51,115 nucleotides of DNA from NCBI GenBank assembly GCA_009780985.1, contig WQYZ01000006.1, forward strand, positions 1 to 51,115. Reading direction: 5' to 3'. The stretch comes from Oscillospiraceae bacterium. GTDB lineage: Bacteria > Bacillota > Clostridia > Oscillospirales > WRJC01. Below the pieces are notes generated by a model. The model did no database searches. It saw only the letters and a list, made by a program, of their open reading frames with translations, and had not been told where the DNA came from. The translations under genes and the position numbers were made by a program. Numbering within the stretch: position 1 is the stretch's first letter; each line of letters starts with the position of its first letter. Below are positions 36,821-44,991 of this stretch, in pieces.

Positions 36821-39427
36821 TCAAGTGCCGTTTTTTATATTATCATTTTTGATATTTTTATCTATGCCGTCTATAATGGATTGTATCCTGTCGTTTGTTA
36901 CGTCTAACAATTCTTCTGCGGCTTCTGTGCTTACAGCTTCTGCAATAAGTTTGAATCCGCCGCTCTTTTTGGGGACAACGTTCACAAAACCATTTGAAAA
37001 ATCGAGCTGTATTCCTTCTCTTGCCCTGTAATTTATTTTTTTCTTTTCTCCGTTTTCATTATTTTTTACACAATTTAGATCGCCTGGATTTTTTAATTGA
37101 GCGTTTAAAATATGCATAATTTTCGTTTTTTTGCTGTCGTCGGCATAAATTTCCGTATCCCGCGACGTAAACTCCGGCAGTTCTTTTATATGCCAGCCCA
37201 AAGATTTTCCGGAACTGTATAGAACATGACACAGTTTCACTGCGGCAAAGCAGGCGTCTTTTAAATAAAACTGCGATATTATTTTTGATTTAGCTTTCAA
37301 ATCATCACCGTCGTCGTCAAACGGACATGAAATATACCGCAGTATATCCGCGCCCTCGTTTTCGGTTATTATCTGCAAAGCGTGAGGCGCAAGATACGGC
37401 ATCGCTATTTCCGTTTCGCCGCTGTGAATCGCGTCTTTTATCAAAACTGCAACGATATGCCAAAAATCGACCGCGCCGTTTATACTATTATCATATGCCT
37501 GAAGATAAAATCCGTCATCGCTTACGGCAAAATTAAGATAATCCGTAATTTCCCCGTTATTTGTATTGTGATTATTCAGATCGTCGCTGTCGTCATAAAC
37601 TTCGCATGACAATTCGATAAGCGCTTTTTTTAATATATGCGCCGCCGTTCCGGTTTTATTCGCATTTTTTGATTTCACCGCGACTTTTAGACCGCTTAAC
37701 TTCGTCGGATTCTCCGAAATCCTGCCTGCGTTTTTCAAAAGTTCGCTGAAATATAAAAATTGCAGACCTTCAAATGTTTCCGTATCGTAGAGTTCATTTG
37801 CAACGGGAGGCTTATAATCGTCTCTTGACAGTGCGGCGTCGAATTTTCTTTCAAACGGGCGCGACGGGGAAAGCGTGTTATAGTCGAAAATTTTCATCAC
37901 ATCATTATATGACCCGTCCGGACTTATTATTCTGTCCACAAACAGCATTGTGTCAAGGCGGAAATGCCCGGCGGCGAACGCCGCCAAAGAGTCGAACCCC
38001 TCACCGAAATCGTAACTTTTCGCGCCTGACGCAACCACCCCGCATAGAAGCGAATCTTTAATTAAGCGGCTTATATTGTTCTTTTTCGTCGAATATTTAT
38101 ATTCCGCATCGTTTGACTGATGTTTCACGCTCTGCGAATACATAACCCCGATTCTTCCGGGTCTTTTATTTTTGAAATCCGACGACGCAATACCCGCCGC
38201 CGCACCTATTTTAACGCAGTATTCGGGCGTGAGAGTTTCATTGAATATTCCCGTTATTCCGTCGTCGCTGTCAAAAAGACTGCGCTTGTTTGCCAATAAA
38301 TTTGAAAAAATCACATTTGACATAATTTTTTCCCTTTCGTATATTTTTTTGTTGTTCCATATTTTAACGCCTTTTGATATAAAGGCGTAATTTTCTATGA
38401 CGCACTCCTGACCGACGACACATCCATCATTTATTACGACGTTATCGCCGATTTTGGTAGCTTGACATACAATGGATTTTATGATTTTCGTATTGTTCCC
38501 TATCTTCACTCCGTCGTGTATTATACTATCGATAATCTCGCAGTTTTCGCCGATTTCGCAATTTTTACCGATTATCGAATATTTAGACAGTATGGGCGGG
38601 CATTGCCCGTCCGCAGGTCTTTGCGTCATTTTAACGGACGGGCAATGCCCGCCCATACACATTTTCGCCGTCTCGTTTATTATTTTTATTTTCCCGTCAG
38701 CCGCGTCAATATTGCAGTTATAATATGCATCTAAATCCCCGATATCGCACCAGTAATTGTTATCGACATAGCCCGACAATTTATATTTACCGTTACTGTT
38801 GAGCAAAAACGGAAATAAGTCTTTTCCGAAATCGTAAAATTTATTTTCGGGTACGGATTCTAAAACTTTATTGTTTATTATATAAATCCCGGTATTGATT
38901 GTATCTGTGAACACCTGCGACCATGACGGTTTTTCTATAAAAGTCAGAATAGTCCCGGAATCTCTGGTTTCCGTCAAAACTCCGCCGAATTCTAACGGAT
39001 TTTCTGATTCTGTGAGAACAAGCGTCACATCGGATTCCGACTGTCTGTGAAATTCGACGGCTTTTGATATGTCGATATCGCATACTGCGTCGCCGCTTAT
39101 CACGATAAAAAAATCGTCATGGGATTTTATATTTTTATCAAGTAAAAAAGACTGCGTATTTTTTACGCTTCCCGCAGTTCCGAGAGGTTTATCTTCTTCG
39201 AAGTATGCGAGATTTACCCCCTCGAAATTGTTTTTATATTTATCTTTTATCTGTTCGGGCAGGAACATAAGGGTAATAGCCGCGTCGGATACGTTATGTT
39301 TTTTGAGCAGTCTTATAATATAGCTTATAACGCTCTCGCCGAGTATCGGCACGAGCGGCTTCGGCATTTTCAGGGTAAGGGGACGCAGTCTCGTACCCTC
39401 TCCCCCTGCCATTATAACAGCTTTCAT
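36821..39427 (-). CDS. Mannose-1-phosphate guanylyltransferase-like protein fused to a degenerate phosphomannomutase domain
   Basis: About 868 residues. The N-terminal nucleotidyltransferase has MKAVIMAGGEGTRLRPLTLK and MPKPLVPILG, then FFIVISGDAVCDID and FIEKPS. A left-handed beta-helix follows (repeats such as GKNCEIGENCEII, GDNVVINDGCVVG), interrupted near residues 257-280 by a palindromic-repeat insertion. The C-terminal 480 residues follow the phosphohexomutase plan (GITGIFNETLTPEYCVKIGAAAG) but lack the phosphoserine loop and the metal-binding DGDxDR, so mutase activity is unlikely. It probably makes GDP- or other NDP-sugars for the cell surface. The start at 39427 has GGAG upstream; a start at 39478 is less credible. 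Confidence 0.85.
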   Translation of the reverse strand: MKAVIMAGGEGTRLRPLTLKMPKPLVPILGESVISYIIRLLKKHNVSDAAITLMFLPEQIKDKYKNNFEGVNLAYFEEDKPLGTAGSVKNTQSFLLDKNIKSHDDFFIVISGDAVCDIDISKAVEFHRQSESDVTLVLTESENPLEFGGVLTETRDSGTILTFIEKPSWSQVFTDTINTGIYIINNKVLESVPENKFYDFGKDLFPFLLNSNGKYKLSGYVDNNYWCDIGDLDAYYNCNIDAADGKIKIINETAKMCMGGHCPSVKMTQRPADGQCPPILSKYSIIGKNCEIGENCEIIDSIIHDGVKIGNNTKIIKSIVCQATKIGDNVVINDGCVVGQECVIENYAFISKGVKIWNNKKIYEREKIMSNVIFSNLLANKRSLFDSDDGITGIFNETLTPEYCVKIGAAAGIASSDFKNKRPGRIGVMYSQSVKHQSNDAEYKYSTKKNNISRLIKDSLLCGVVASGAKSYDFGEGFDSLAAFAAGHFRLDTMLFVDRIISPDGSYNDVMKIFDYNTLSPSRPFERKFDAALSRDDYKPPVANELYDTETFEGLQFLYFSELLKNAGRISENPTKLSGLKVAVKSKNANKTGTAAHILKKALIELSCEVYDDSDDLNNHNTNNGEITDYLNFAVSDDGFYLQAYDNSINGAVDFWHIVAVLIKDAIHSGETEIAMPYLAPHALQIITENEGADILRYISCPFDDDGDDLKAKSKIISQFYLKDACFAAVKLCHVLYSSGKSLGWHIKELPEFTSRDTEIYADDSKKTKIMHILNAQLKNPGDLNCVKNNENGEKKKINYRAREGIQLDFSNGFVNVVPKKSGGFKLIAEAVSTEAAEELLDVTNDRIQSIIDGIDKNIKNDNIKNGT
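38590..38658. repeat. In-frame GC-rich palindromic element inside a coding sequence
   Basis: Perfect 24-bp inverted arms at 38590-38613 and 38635-38658 with a 21-base loop. Each arm also contains GGGCATTGCCC. It is 69 bp, exactly 23 codons, and lies in the beta-helix region of the guanylyltransferase gene, encoding MGGHCPSVKMTQ and RPADGQCPPI. Its GC content is well above that of the surrounding gene. Confidence 0.8.
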
Positions 39428-39469
39428 CTGCACAACTCCTATTCTTTTGTATTGTTGGAATAAATATTT

Positions 39470-39503
39470 ACTGAACAAGTTCAGATACTGAGTGTTGCTC
39501 AGT
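39470..39503. repeat. Two adjacent ACTGAAC-type palindromes upstream of the guanylyltransferase gene
   Basis: ACTGAACAAGTTCAG at 39470-39484, followed by ACTGAGTGTTGCTCAGT at 39487-39503. The first copy matches the palindrome at 36764 on the other side of the gene. They overlap the probable promoter region of the minus-strand gene. Confidence 0.65.
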
Positions 39504-39561
39504 ATAATAGTAATATTTGTAAATTTTGCCGTTTTTATTCATTTTCAATCAATAAACAAAA

Positions 39562-39587
39562 AGAAACCGTCGTCAAAAACGGTTTCT
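39562..39587 (-). terminator. Terminator after the coiled-coil gene
   Basis: Stem AGAAACCGT (39562-39570) with ACGGTTTCT (39579-39587). On the minus strand it is followed by TTTTTGTTTATT. It closes the coiled-coil gene, which stops at 39600. Confidence 0.75.
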
Positions 39588-39599
39588 ATAACAGATACT

Positions 39600-40940
39600 T
39601 TATATATTTGCGTTATTTTGCAGTATGAGTTCATCAACTGCATGCCGGTCAAGAAAGGGGGCAAGTTTTTTCAATTTATCTTCGTCTAATTTATCTTTGA
39701 ATTTATATACAAATGCAGTCAGCGTCTCTGTTTTCAAAAACGGCGCAAGTTCCACGATTGTGTCAATATCTGCGATTTCTTCTAATTTATCTGCATTTTT
39801 TATGCCGGAATATTTTATGTTTGGAATCTTTATATCCGGAATATGTATATCTGGTATTTTTATGTTAGGGATTTTAATATCCGGAATGTTAACATTAAAT
39901 TTTCTTTCGATTTTATCGGCTATTTTGTCAAATTTCTCATTGAATTTACTGTTGAATTTCTCAGTAAACTTATCAAACTTATCGAATTCATTTGATTCAT
40001 TTGATTTATCGGAGCTGTCGATATTTTCAAGTTCTTTTTTAAGTTCCGAGATTAAATTTTCATCTACCCCGTTTTCGGCTTCTGCCGCCATTTCATTTAA
40101 TTCTTCGAGCCTTTCTTCGAGTTCGTCTATTTTTTCGTCAAAGGCGTCTATTTTTTCTTCCAATTCATCTAATTTTTCATCTATACGGTCGACTTGTTCT
40201 TCAATTTCGTCGTATATTTCTTCGAGTTTTTCAAGAGTGGCGTCGGAAATTCCCGGGGTATTCTGCTTACTCTCTATGACGCGCAGTTTTTCTTCAAATT
40301 TCGTCTTTTCCTGCTGATATTTTTCCCTCTGCGCCTCTGTTTCTTCAACGGCTTTTTGTTTTTGTTTTTTGATTTCTTCTTTTTGTTTTTGAATTTCTTC
40401 AATTTCTTTGCGGAAACGCGATATTTCGCTGTTACTGCCGTTATCGCCTGCTTTGTTTTTCAGACCTTCAAGACTTTCAAGTTCCGCAATCAGATTTTCA
40501 TCTATATCTGATTCCGTGTTTACAGCCCCTTCAATATTTCCGTTTTTGATTTCATTTTCCCGTTCTTCCGTTTTTTTATACAGTTCAGTTATTCTCCCGC
40601 TTATGTCAAGTATTTTTCTACTGACATCATCTATGTTCTGATTATTCGTGCTGACTTGTTCAGACACTTTGCCGAACATTTCATGGAGTTTTTGTTTTGT
40701 TGCCTCTGAAAGACTTGCTATCGCCAATTTTTCTTTTATTATATTTAGGCTTTCCTGCAACTTTGCGCGTCTGTCTTCTAAATTTCTTCTTTGTTCTTCC
40801 GCATCCCGCCGTTCTTCTTCGAGAGAAAGAATTTCGTCCTTTAAATCGTTCAGCCGTAAATCGTTTTGAAAATCATATTCGCCGCCAGTATTTGTTTCTG
40901 TAATCTCCCCCATTTTCCCTGTTTCACCCATTTCGTTCAT
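39600..40940 (-). CDS. Long coiled-coil protein with IPDIK pentapeptide repeats
   Basis: About 446 residues, no family recognised. Residues 30-320 are almost continuous coiled coil rich in E, K, Q and R. They contain an internal duplication: LSEATKQKLHEMFGKVSEQV matches ISDATLEKLEEIYDEIEEQV, and each half ends with a DENLI-A/S-EL block. Next is a KFDKF/KFNEKFDK stretch, then five pentapeptides (IPDIK, IPNIK, IPDIH, IPDIK, IPNIK). The C-terminal 70 residues carry two LAPFL helices. No signal peptide. The start at 40940 follows GGAGG by ten bases. A cytoplasmic scaffold or cell-shape protein is one guess. Confidence 0.7.
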   Translation of the reverse strand: MNEMGETGKMGEITETNTGGEYDFQNDLRLNDLKDEILSLEEERRDAEEQRRNLEDRRAKLQESLNIIKEKLAIASLSEATKQKLHEMFGKVSEQVSTNNQNIDDVSRKILDISGRITELYKKTEERENEIKNGNIEGAVNTESDIDENLIAELESLEGLKNKAGDNGSNSEISRFRKEIEEIQKQKEEIKKQKQKAVEETEAQREKYQQEKTKFEEKLRVIESKQNTPGISDATLEKLEEIYDEIEEQVDRIDEKLDELEEKIDAFDEKIDELEERLEELNEMAAEAENGVDENLISELKKELENIDSSDKSNESNEFDKFDKFTEKFNSKFNEKFDKIADKIERKFNVNIPDIKIPNIKIPDIHIPDIKIPNIKYSGIKNADKLEEIADIDTIVELAPFLKTETLTAFVYKFKDKLDEDKLKKLAPFLDRHAVDELILQNNANI

Positions 40941-41185
40941 CTTCCTATCGCCTCCGCTATTTTTATATTTTCGAATCAATTAATTTCAATAATTTATTAT
41001 AACTCAAATTTTTAAAGATTTCAAGCAATCTTTAATTAAAATTTATCATTGTTTCCTAAATTATTTCATATATCTATTATTATACAAAAATGCGTGCGGA
41101 GAAAAATATCGTATTTAGGCGAACAGAACAAATTATTGTACTGGCTGTTATGTATAATAATTAACAAATTGATTATTAAAATTGC

Positions 41186-41214
41186 TTGAAAATAAAAATT
41201 CTACGTAATATAAT
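41186..41214 (+). promoter_or_regulatory. Promoter of the lipoprotein gene at 41270
   Basis: TTGAAA at 41186-41191 and TATAAT at 41209-41214 with a 17-base spacer. This is the only clear signal in the 329-base gap between 40941 and 41269. Confidence 0.7.
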
Positions 41215-41269
41215 TTAATTATTGTAAATTATATTTTTACTCTAATATATTGATTGTAGGAGAAATTTT

Positions 41270-42037
41270 ATGAAAATAAAAAAATTTATTTCTTTATTAT
41301 TAATCTGTTTTATGTCATGCGCATTGATTCTGACTTCTTTTGCAGGATGCAGCAATACATCTGACAACAATGCTGATACAACCGTTGTCGGTAACAGTAC
41401 TGTTGCTGGAAGCGTTGCCGATACCACAACGTCCGCACCTGCGGTTACTACGACTGCGGCGCCTGCGACGACGACAGCAGCGCCTGAAACAACTACTGGT
41501 ATTCCGCCTGCAAATCCGCCGGCGAATATTCCAGCGGCTGCAAAATCATTTCTCACAGCCGCCGCGACCGGCGACAGAAATAACTACAACGGACCGGTAG
41601 GATATGAATTTCAGTGCAATGCCGACATGACGGTAACGTTTGTAGGACGTCCGCTTAACGGCGAAATGCTTGATTCGCATGTCATATACATCTGGGACGT
41701 AAGCGCGCAGTCTTTATTGGCAACTGTTGCCGTCATGCCGGATTCCCCGCTTGACGCGCTCGGATTCAAGATTGCGCCGCTCAGCGCGCCGCTTGTGCTC
41801 AAAAAAGACCAGCAATACATTATTGTGAGCTCAGAACAGACTGACGGCGATAAGTGGTACGATGTCGGCGTAGCGGAAACCGACGCTCCTGAGTTGTCCC
41901 CGACCCCCGACTGTACGATAATAACGCCGGCATTCGGGAACGAAGACGACTACGATTCATATCCCGCGAACGTATATAATCCCGGCGGGCAGAATAAAGG
42001 CTATACCGGAGTGACATTCTACTACACGCTGAATTAA
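41270..42037 (+). CDS. Secreted lipoprotein with Thr/Ala/Pro linker and DUF4082-like beta domain
   Basis: A 255-residue protein. The signal peptide ends TSFAGC, a good lipobox at residue 27. A long low-complexity linker of T, A and P (TTTAAPATTTAAPETTTG) follows, typical of surface or cellulosome-type proteins. The last 165 residues form a beta-rich domain (VGYEFQCNADMTVTFVGRPL, HVIYIWDVSAQSLLATVAV) resembling DUF4082/carbohydrate-binding folds. It converges with a GH5-like gene across a shared terminator, so both may act on outside polysaccharides. GGAG precedes the ATG. Confidence 0.75.
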   Translation: MKIKKFISLLLICFMSCALILTSFAGCSNTSDNNADTTVVGNSTVAGSVADTTTSAPAVTTTAAPATTTAAPETTTGIPPANPPANIPAAAKSFLTAAATGDRNNYNGPVGYEFQCNADMTVTFVGRPLNGEMLDSHVIYIWDVSAQSLLATVAVMPDSPLDALGFKIAPLSAPLVLKKDQQYIIVSSEQTDGDKWYDVGVAETDAPELSPTPDCTIITPAFGNEDDYDSYPANVYNPGGQNKGYTGVTFYYTLN

Positions 42038-42048
42038 ATAACAACTAT

Positions 42049-42083
42049 AAAAAATTCCGTATGGTCGTCATACGGAATTTTTT
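42049..42083. terminator. Bidirectional terminator between two secreted-protein genes
   Basis: Perfect 15-bp arms AAAAAATTCCGTATG (42049-42063) and its complement (42069-42083) around GTCGT. The A run and T run serve both convergent genes. Confidence 0.88.
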
Positions 42084-42104
42084 TGTAATATGTTGTTTTA
42101 TCAA

Positions 42105-43268
42105 TTAATCAGGAAATATTGCCTCCCCATATTTCCCCGCCATATATTTCGTAGCTGAAACCAAATCGTCAAAACCGCCGCAGCCGTCTACGCCGTTTGA
42201 AGTCCACGGCATAACGCCCTGCCATCCGTTAAGATATGCGTTTTCATAGTCTGTAATCAGCGTATTGTTTTCTGTTCCCTGTGTCTGACCTTTTGACCCT
42301 TTCGCCATACATTCGCCGATTAACGCGGGCTTTGAGCCGTCAAGTTTCCAACACGCCGGAGTTGTATAAAACGGCACGCCATAATACTGTCCTACCCAGT
42401 CATAATAATGAGGAGCCCAAAAATCAAGATGAGCGTCCGGGTTGAGACAGAGTTTCTGTAAAAATGTGTCTGATACTTTATTACCCTCGCATCCTGCGCC
42501 GTCTGAGTTATATTTAGGGAAGCTCATGCCCACTGTGACAAGTATGCCGCTGTTTTCATGGATAGCGGCGGATTCATATGCAAAAAGATTTGAAATCTGC
42601 TCCCACGGAATTTTGCCGCACTCTGCGTTTTCAAAAATCCAGTCGGGTTCGTTGCACATGTCGATACTCCAGAGATACGGATTATTTTTGTACCTGTTGA
42701 CAAACGGAACGACGTAATTATTCACAAACGAATCTATAGCGTCATTGCTTGCAAGCATATTGCGCCATTTTTGAGCGGACGGTCTTGTATTGACGGCATT
42801 TTTGAAATGGTCGAACGAAAGCAAAGTCGCCATAATATATATGCCGTTTCTTTGCGCAGTCGCAAAAAATGCGTCCAAATCGTTCCAATGAGCATCTGTG
42901 GCTCCGCTTACCATGCCGTTGTCGTCAATAATTATGGCGCCGTTGTCATTGTTGCAGTTAATCCATACTCTCACGGCGTTGACGCCGTTGTCGTGCAACG
43001 CTTTAAAATGATTATCCCACCATGAATCGTCATATCCCCCGCCGAAATCATTCCACTTGTTCCATGGAGTATTTGCGCCGTTTATCCAGATTCTTTTGCC
43101 GTTGACTGTAAACTGATTGTTTACGATAGTTATGCGTTTGTCGTCAGTATCGGCAGAAGTTGACGCAGTAGGGTCGGCAATTTTGCCGGAATCTCCGCTT
43201 GCACAGGCGAAAAGCGTTCCGCAAGCGGAGATTGCCAAAGTAAACAATAAGATTTTTTTTGCGTTCAT
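42105..43268 (-). CDS. Secreted GH5-like glycoside hydrolase (lipoprotein)
   Basis: A 387-residue protein. The signal ends GTLFAC, lipobox-like. The TIM-barrel part begins FTVNGKRIWINGANTPWNKW and contains NAVRVWINCN near residue 100, SIDMCNEPDW near 205 (NEP acid/base glutamate) and PALIGECMAKG near 320 (nucleophile glutamate). These two glutamates and the spacing match clan GH-A enzymes such as mannanases and cellulases. It probably acts on plant beta-mannan or beta-glucan at the cell surface. GGAG precedes the ATG. The XRE-MBL gene ends 18 bases upstream, so they share a transcript. Confidence 0.85.
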   Translation of the reverse strand: MNAKKILLFTLAISACGTLFACASGDSGKIADPTASTSADTDDKRITIVNNQFTVNGKRIWINGANTPWNKWNDFGGGYDDSWWDNHFKALHDNGVNAVRVWINCNNDNGAIIIDDNGMVSGATDAHWNDLDAFFATAQRNGIYIMATLLSFDHFKNAVNTRPSAQKWRNMLASNDAIDSFVNNYVVPFVNRYKNNPYLWSIDMCNEPDWIFENAECGKIPWEQISNLFAYESAAIHENSGILVTVGMSFPKYNSDGAGCEGNKVSDTFLQKLCLNPDAHLDFWAPHYYDWVGQYYGVPFYTTPACWKLDGSKPALIGECMAKGSKGQTQGTENNTLITDYENAYLNGWQGVMPWTSNGVDGCGGFDDLVSATKYMAGKYGEAIFPD

Positions 43269-43286
43269 AAATAATATTTCTCCTTT

Positions 43287-44288
43287 TTAACATAAAATAA
43301 CATCGCCTTTAATCGGCGTTAATACTTCGCCTTTGAATTTGTTTACGGCGGAGTCAAAACATTCCGTTCTGATTCTCGCAGGGTAGTGAACAAGAGCGAG
43401 TTTTTTCACTCCCGCATCGGCGGCGACAGAGGCGGCTTCTTCCGCGTCAGAGTGAAGATATAAGTTATCGCCCGTGTGTTTTCCTCCTAAAGAACATTCG
43501 TGAATTAGCAAATCGCAGTTTTTGAAAAACGCGATTTCATCGTGATTATAAGCGGTATCGCCTGCAAACCCTATTTTAGAATTTGTAACCATATCCGTGA
43601 CGCAGTAATATCTGCCGTCAACCGGGTGTATAGATTTGTGCGCTTCTATAAATAATTTTGTACCGGAATCTATATTAATCGTAATATTTTCTCCGGATCT
43701 GATCTCTGTGCATTTAGGATATCCCGCGTTTTCATAAAAGCGCGACACCTGCAAAAAATTCATTGCAAGTGCTACTACCATATGCAATTCTCCCGGACCT
43801 ACAAAAGTTAGTTCGTTTAGAGACCTCCCTTCGTTGAGGTGATAAAACAAAAATTGAGGCAGGGCGATATAATGGTCATGATGAAAATGGGTAAACAAAA
43901 CAGTTTTAAAATCTGCCGGATTCAGCCCTAAATCCAATATATTTTCGACTAAATTCCAGCCTGTGTCCACGATAACTTTGTTGTTAATCAGATAGCTCGC
44001 GGTATCGTTCCCATAGTCGTATCTGCAGCCTGACGAGCCTAACACCGTAATAAACGTACCGGTCGGAATAATCGCTTCTTCTTTTATATCAACCAAACCC
44101 GCGAGATAGTCAAGCGACACGTTAAAATAGTTCGCAAGCGCAATCAATATATCCAAAGTAGGCGTAAATTTATTTATTTCATAATTACGATATCCTCTTT
44201 CGGTACTATTAATAATTTTTGCCATTTCATTTTGAGTTAAATTTTTATTTTTTCTAAGTAATTTTAAACGCTCTGAAAATGTACTCAT
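43287..44288 (-). CDS. XRE helix-turn-helix/metallo-beta-lactamase fusion protein
   Basis: A 333-residue protein. Residues 1-65 are a Cro/CI-type DNA-binding domain (ERLKLLRKNKNLTQNEMAKI, then YEINKFTPTLDILIALANYF). Residues about 75-333 are an MBL fold of the RNase Z/PhnP-like group: VLGSSGCRYDYGND, LFTHFHHDHYIALP (HxHxDH), GFAGDTAYN and ALVHYPAR. The zinc ligands seem complete, so the enzymatic half could be active. A regulator fused to a hydrolase suggests sensing of a substrate or product. A divergent promoter with two operator-like sites lies directly upstream. Confidence 0.85.
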   Translation of the reverse strand: MSTFSERLKLLRKNKNLTQNEMAKIINSTERGYRNYEINKFTPTLDILIALANYFNVSLDYLAGLVDIKEEAIIPTGTFITVLGSSGCRYDYGNDTASYLINNKVIVDTGWNLVENILDLGLNPADFKTVLFTHFHHDHYIALPQFLFYHLNEGRSLNELTFVGPGELHMVVALAMNFLQVSRFYENAGYPKCTEIRSGENITINIDSGTKLFIEAHKSIHPVDGRYYCVTDMVTNSKIGFAGDTAYNHDEIAFFKNCDLLIHECSLGGKHTGDNLYLHSDAEEAASVAADAGVKKLALVHYPARIRTECFDSAVNKFKGEVLTPIKGDVILC

Positions 44289-44327
44289 AAAACCTCATAA
44301 AATATTTTAATTTTTTTATAAAAACGC

Positions 44328-44356
44328 TTGACAAGGCAAAATTTTTCCTGTATAAT
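44328..44356 (+). promoter_or_regulatory. Consensus sigma-A promoter divergent from the XRE-MBL gene
   Basis: TTGACA at 44328-44333 and TATAAT at 44351-44356 with exactly 17 bases between. It drives rightward transcription into the disrupted small gene at 44419. Confidence 0.82.
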
Positions 44357-44379
44357 GAATATGAGGAATAAATTTTCCT
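44334..44379. promoter_or_regulatory. Twin 16-bp operator-like sites
   Basis: AGGCAAAATTTTTCCT at 44334-44349 and AGGAATAAATTTTCCT at 44364-44379 match at 13 of 16 positions. Both are AGG-N10-CCT imperfect palindromes, 30 bp apart. One lies in the promoter spacer, the other just past the -10 box. Their position next to the XRE-MBL gene suggests that protein binds them. Confidence 0.6.
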
Positions 44380-44418
44380 TAATGTGAAATTAGTTATAGT
44401 AAAGATAGGAGAATAATC

Positions 44419-44725
44419 ATGGAAAACTATACAGATAAAATATTTTGAACGCGCAGACTTACAGTAAATCAGATATTTCCTTATGACCGGCAGTCACCCC
44501 CGCGAGGATAAAGATATGCGGGATTATAACATGCGGTTGGAGAACGACAGCGAAAATATAATTAACAGGTTTAAGCGTATTTATAAAGACGGCGAGAAAG
44601 AGGAGTATGACGACGCATTGAGTGAGTTCGCGGACGCAACAGCGACATATCAAAACGTTTTCACGGAAATAGGCATGAAAATCGGCGCGCGATTATTATT
44701 CCAGCTGCTGTGTCAGGATGAGTAA
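44419..44725 (+). pseudogene. Small helical-protein gene with disrupted N-terminal end
   Basis: A good ribosome binding site (AGGAG) and ATG at 44419 give MENYTDKIF and then a stop. Frame 2 continues ILNAQTYSKSDISL, and a third frame from 44483 encodes 80 residues (RDYNMRLENDSENIINRFKR, then FTEIGMKIGARLLFQLL). Reading across the frames gives one plausible small helical protein, so two small lesions have probably broken it. An internal start at 44516, after GAGG, could still make a shorter product. The short upstream frame could instead be a leader peptide. Confidence 0.45.
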
Positions 44726-44746
44726 AATTTAGAACACTCTTCACAT

Positions 44747-44938
44747 GCCCTCTTTAGTAAAGAGGGTGGCACGCGAGATGTCATTAAAAAACTATAATAT
44801 TACGCTAAATCGCGTGACGGGTGTTTTGTTCTCCATCATGGCACGCATACCAAGCGCACTCGGCGGGATTCCACAAAACACCCGTCGCACCAAATTCAGC
44901 TTCGCTGAATTTATCGCCACCCTCTTTTCTAAAGAGGG
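44747..44938. repeat. 192-bp MITE-like element with 24-bp terminal inverted repeats
   Basis: Arms at 44747-44770 and 44915-44938 match at 23 of 24 positions, each being a hairpin CCCTCTTT/AAAGAGGG. Nested inside are GTGACGGGTGTTTTGT (44814) with its inverse near 44873, and a hairpin at 44892-44913 that matches 20 of 22 bases with one in the 22949 element. It has no gene of its own and fills the gap 44726-44991. Confidence 0.75.
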
Positions 44939-44991
44939 CTTTGGTAAAAATACCTCGCCTTAACTTAACGACATTACACTGTCGTCCGTCC

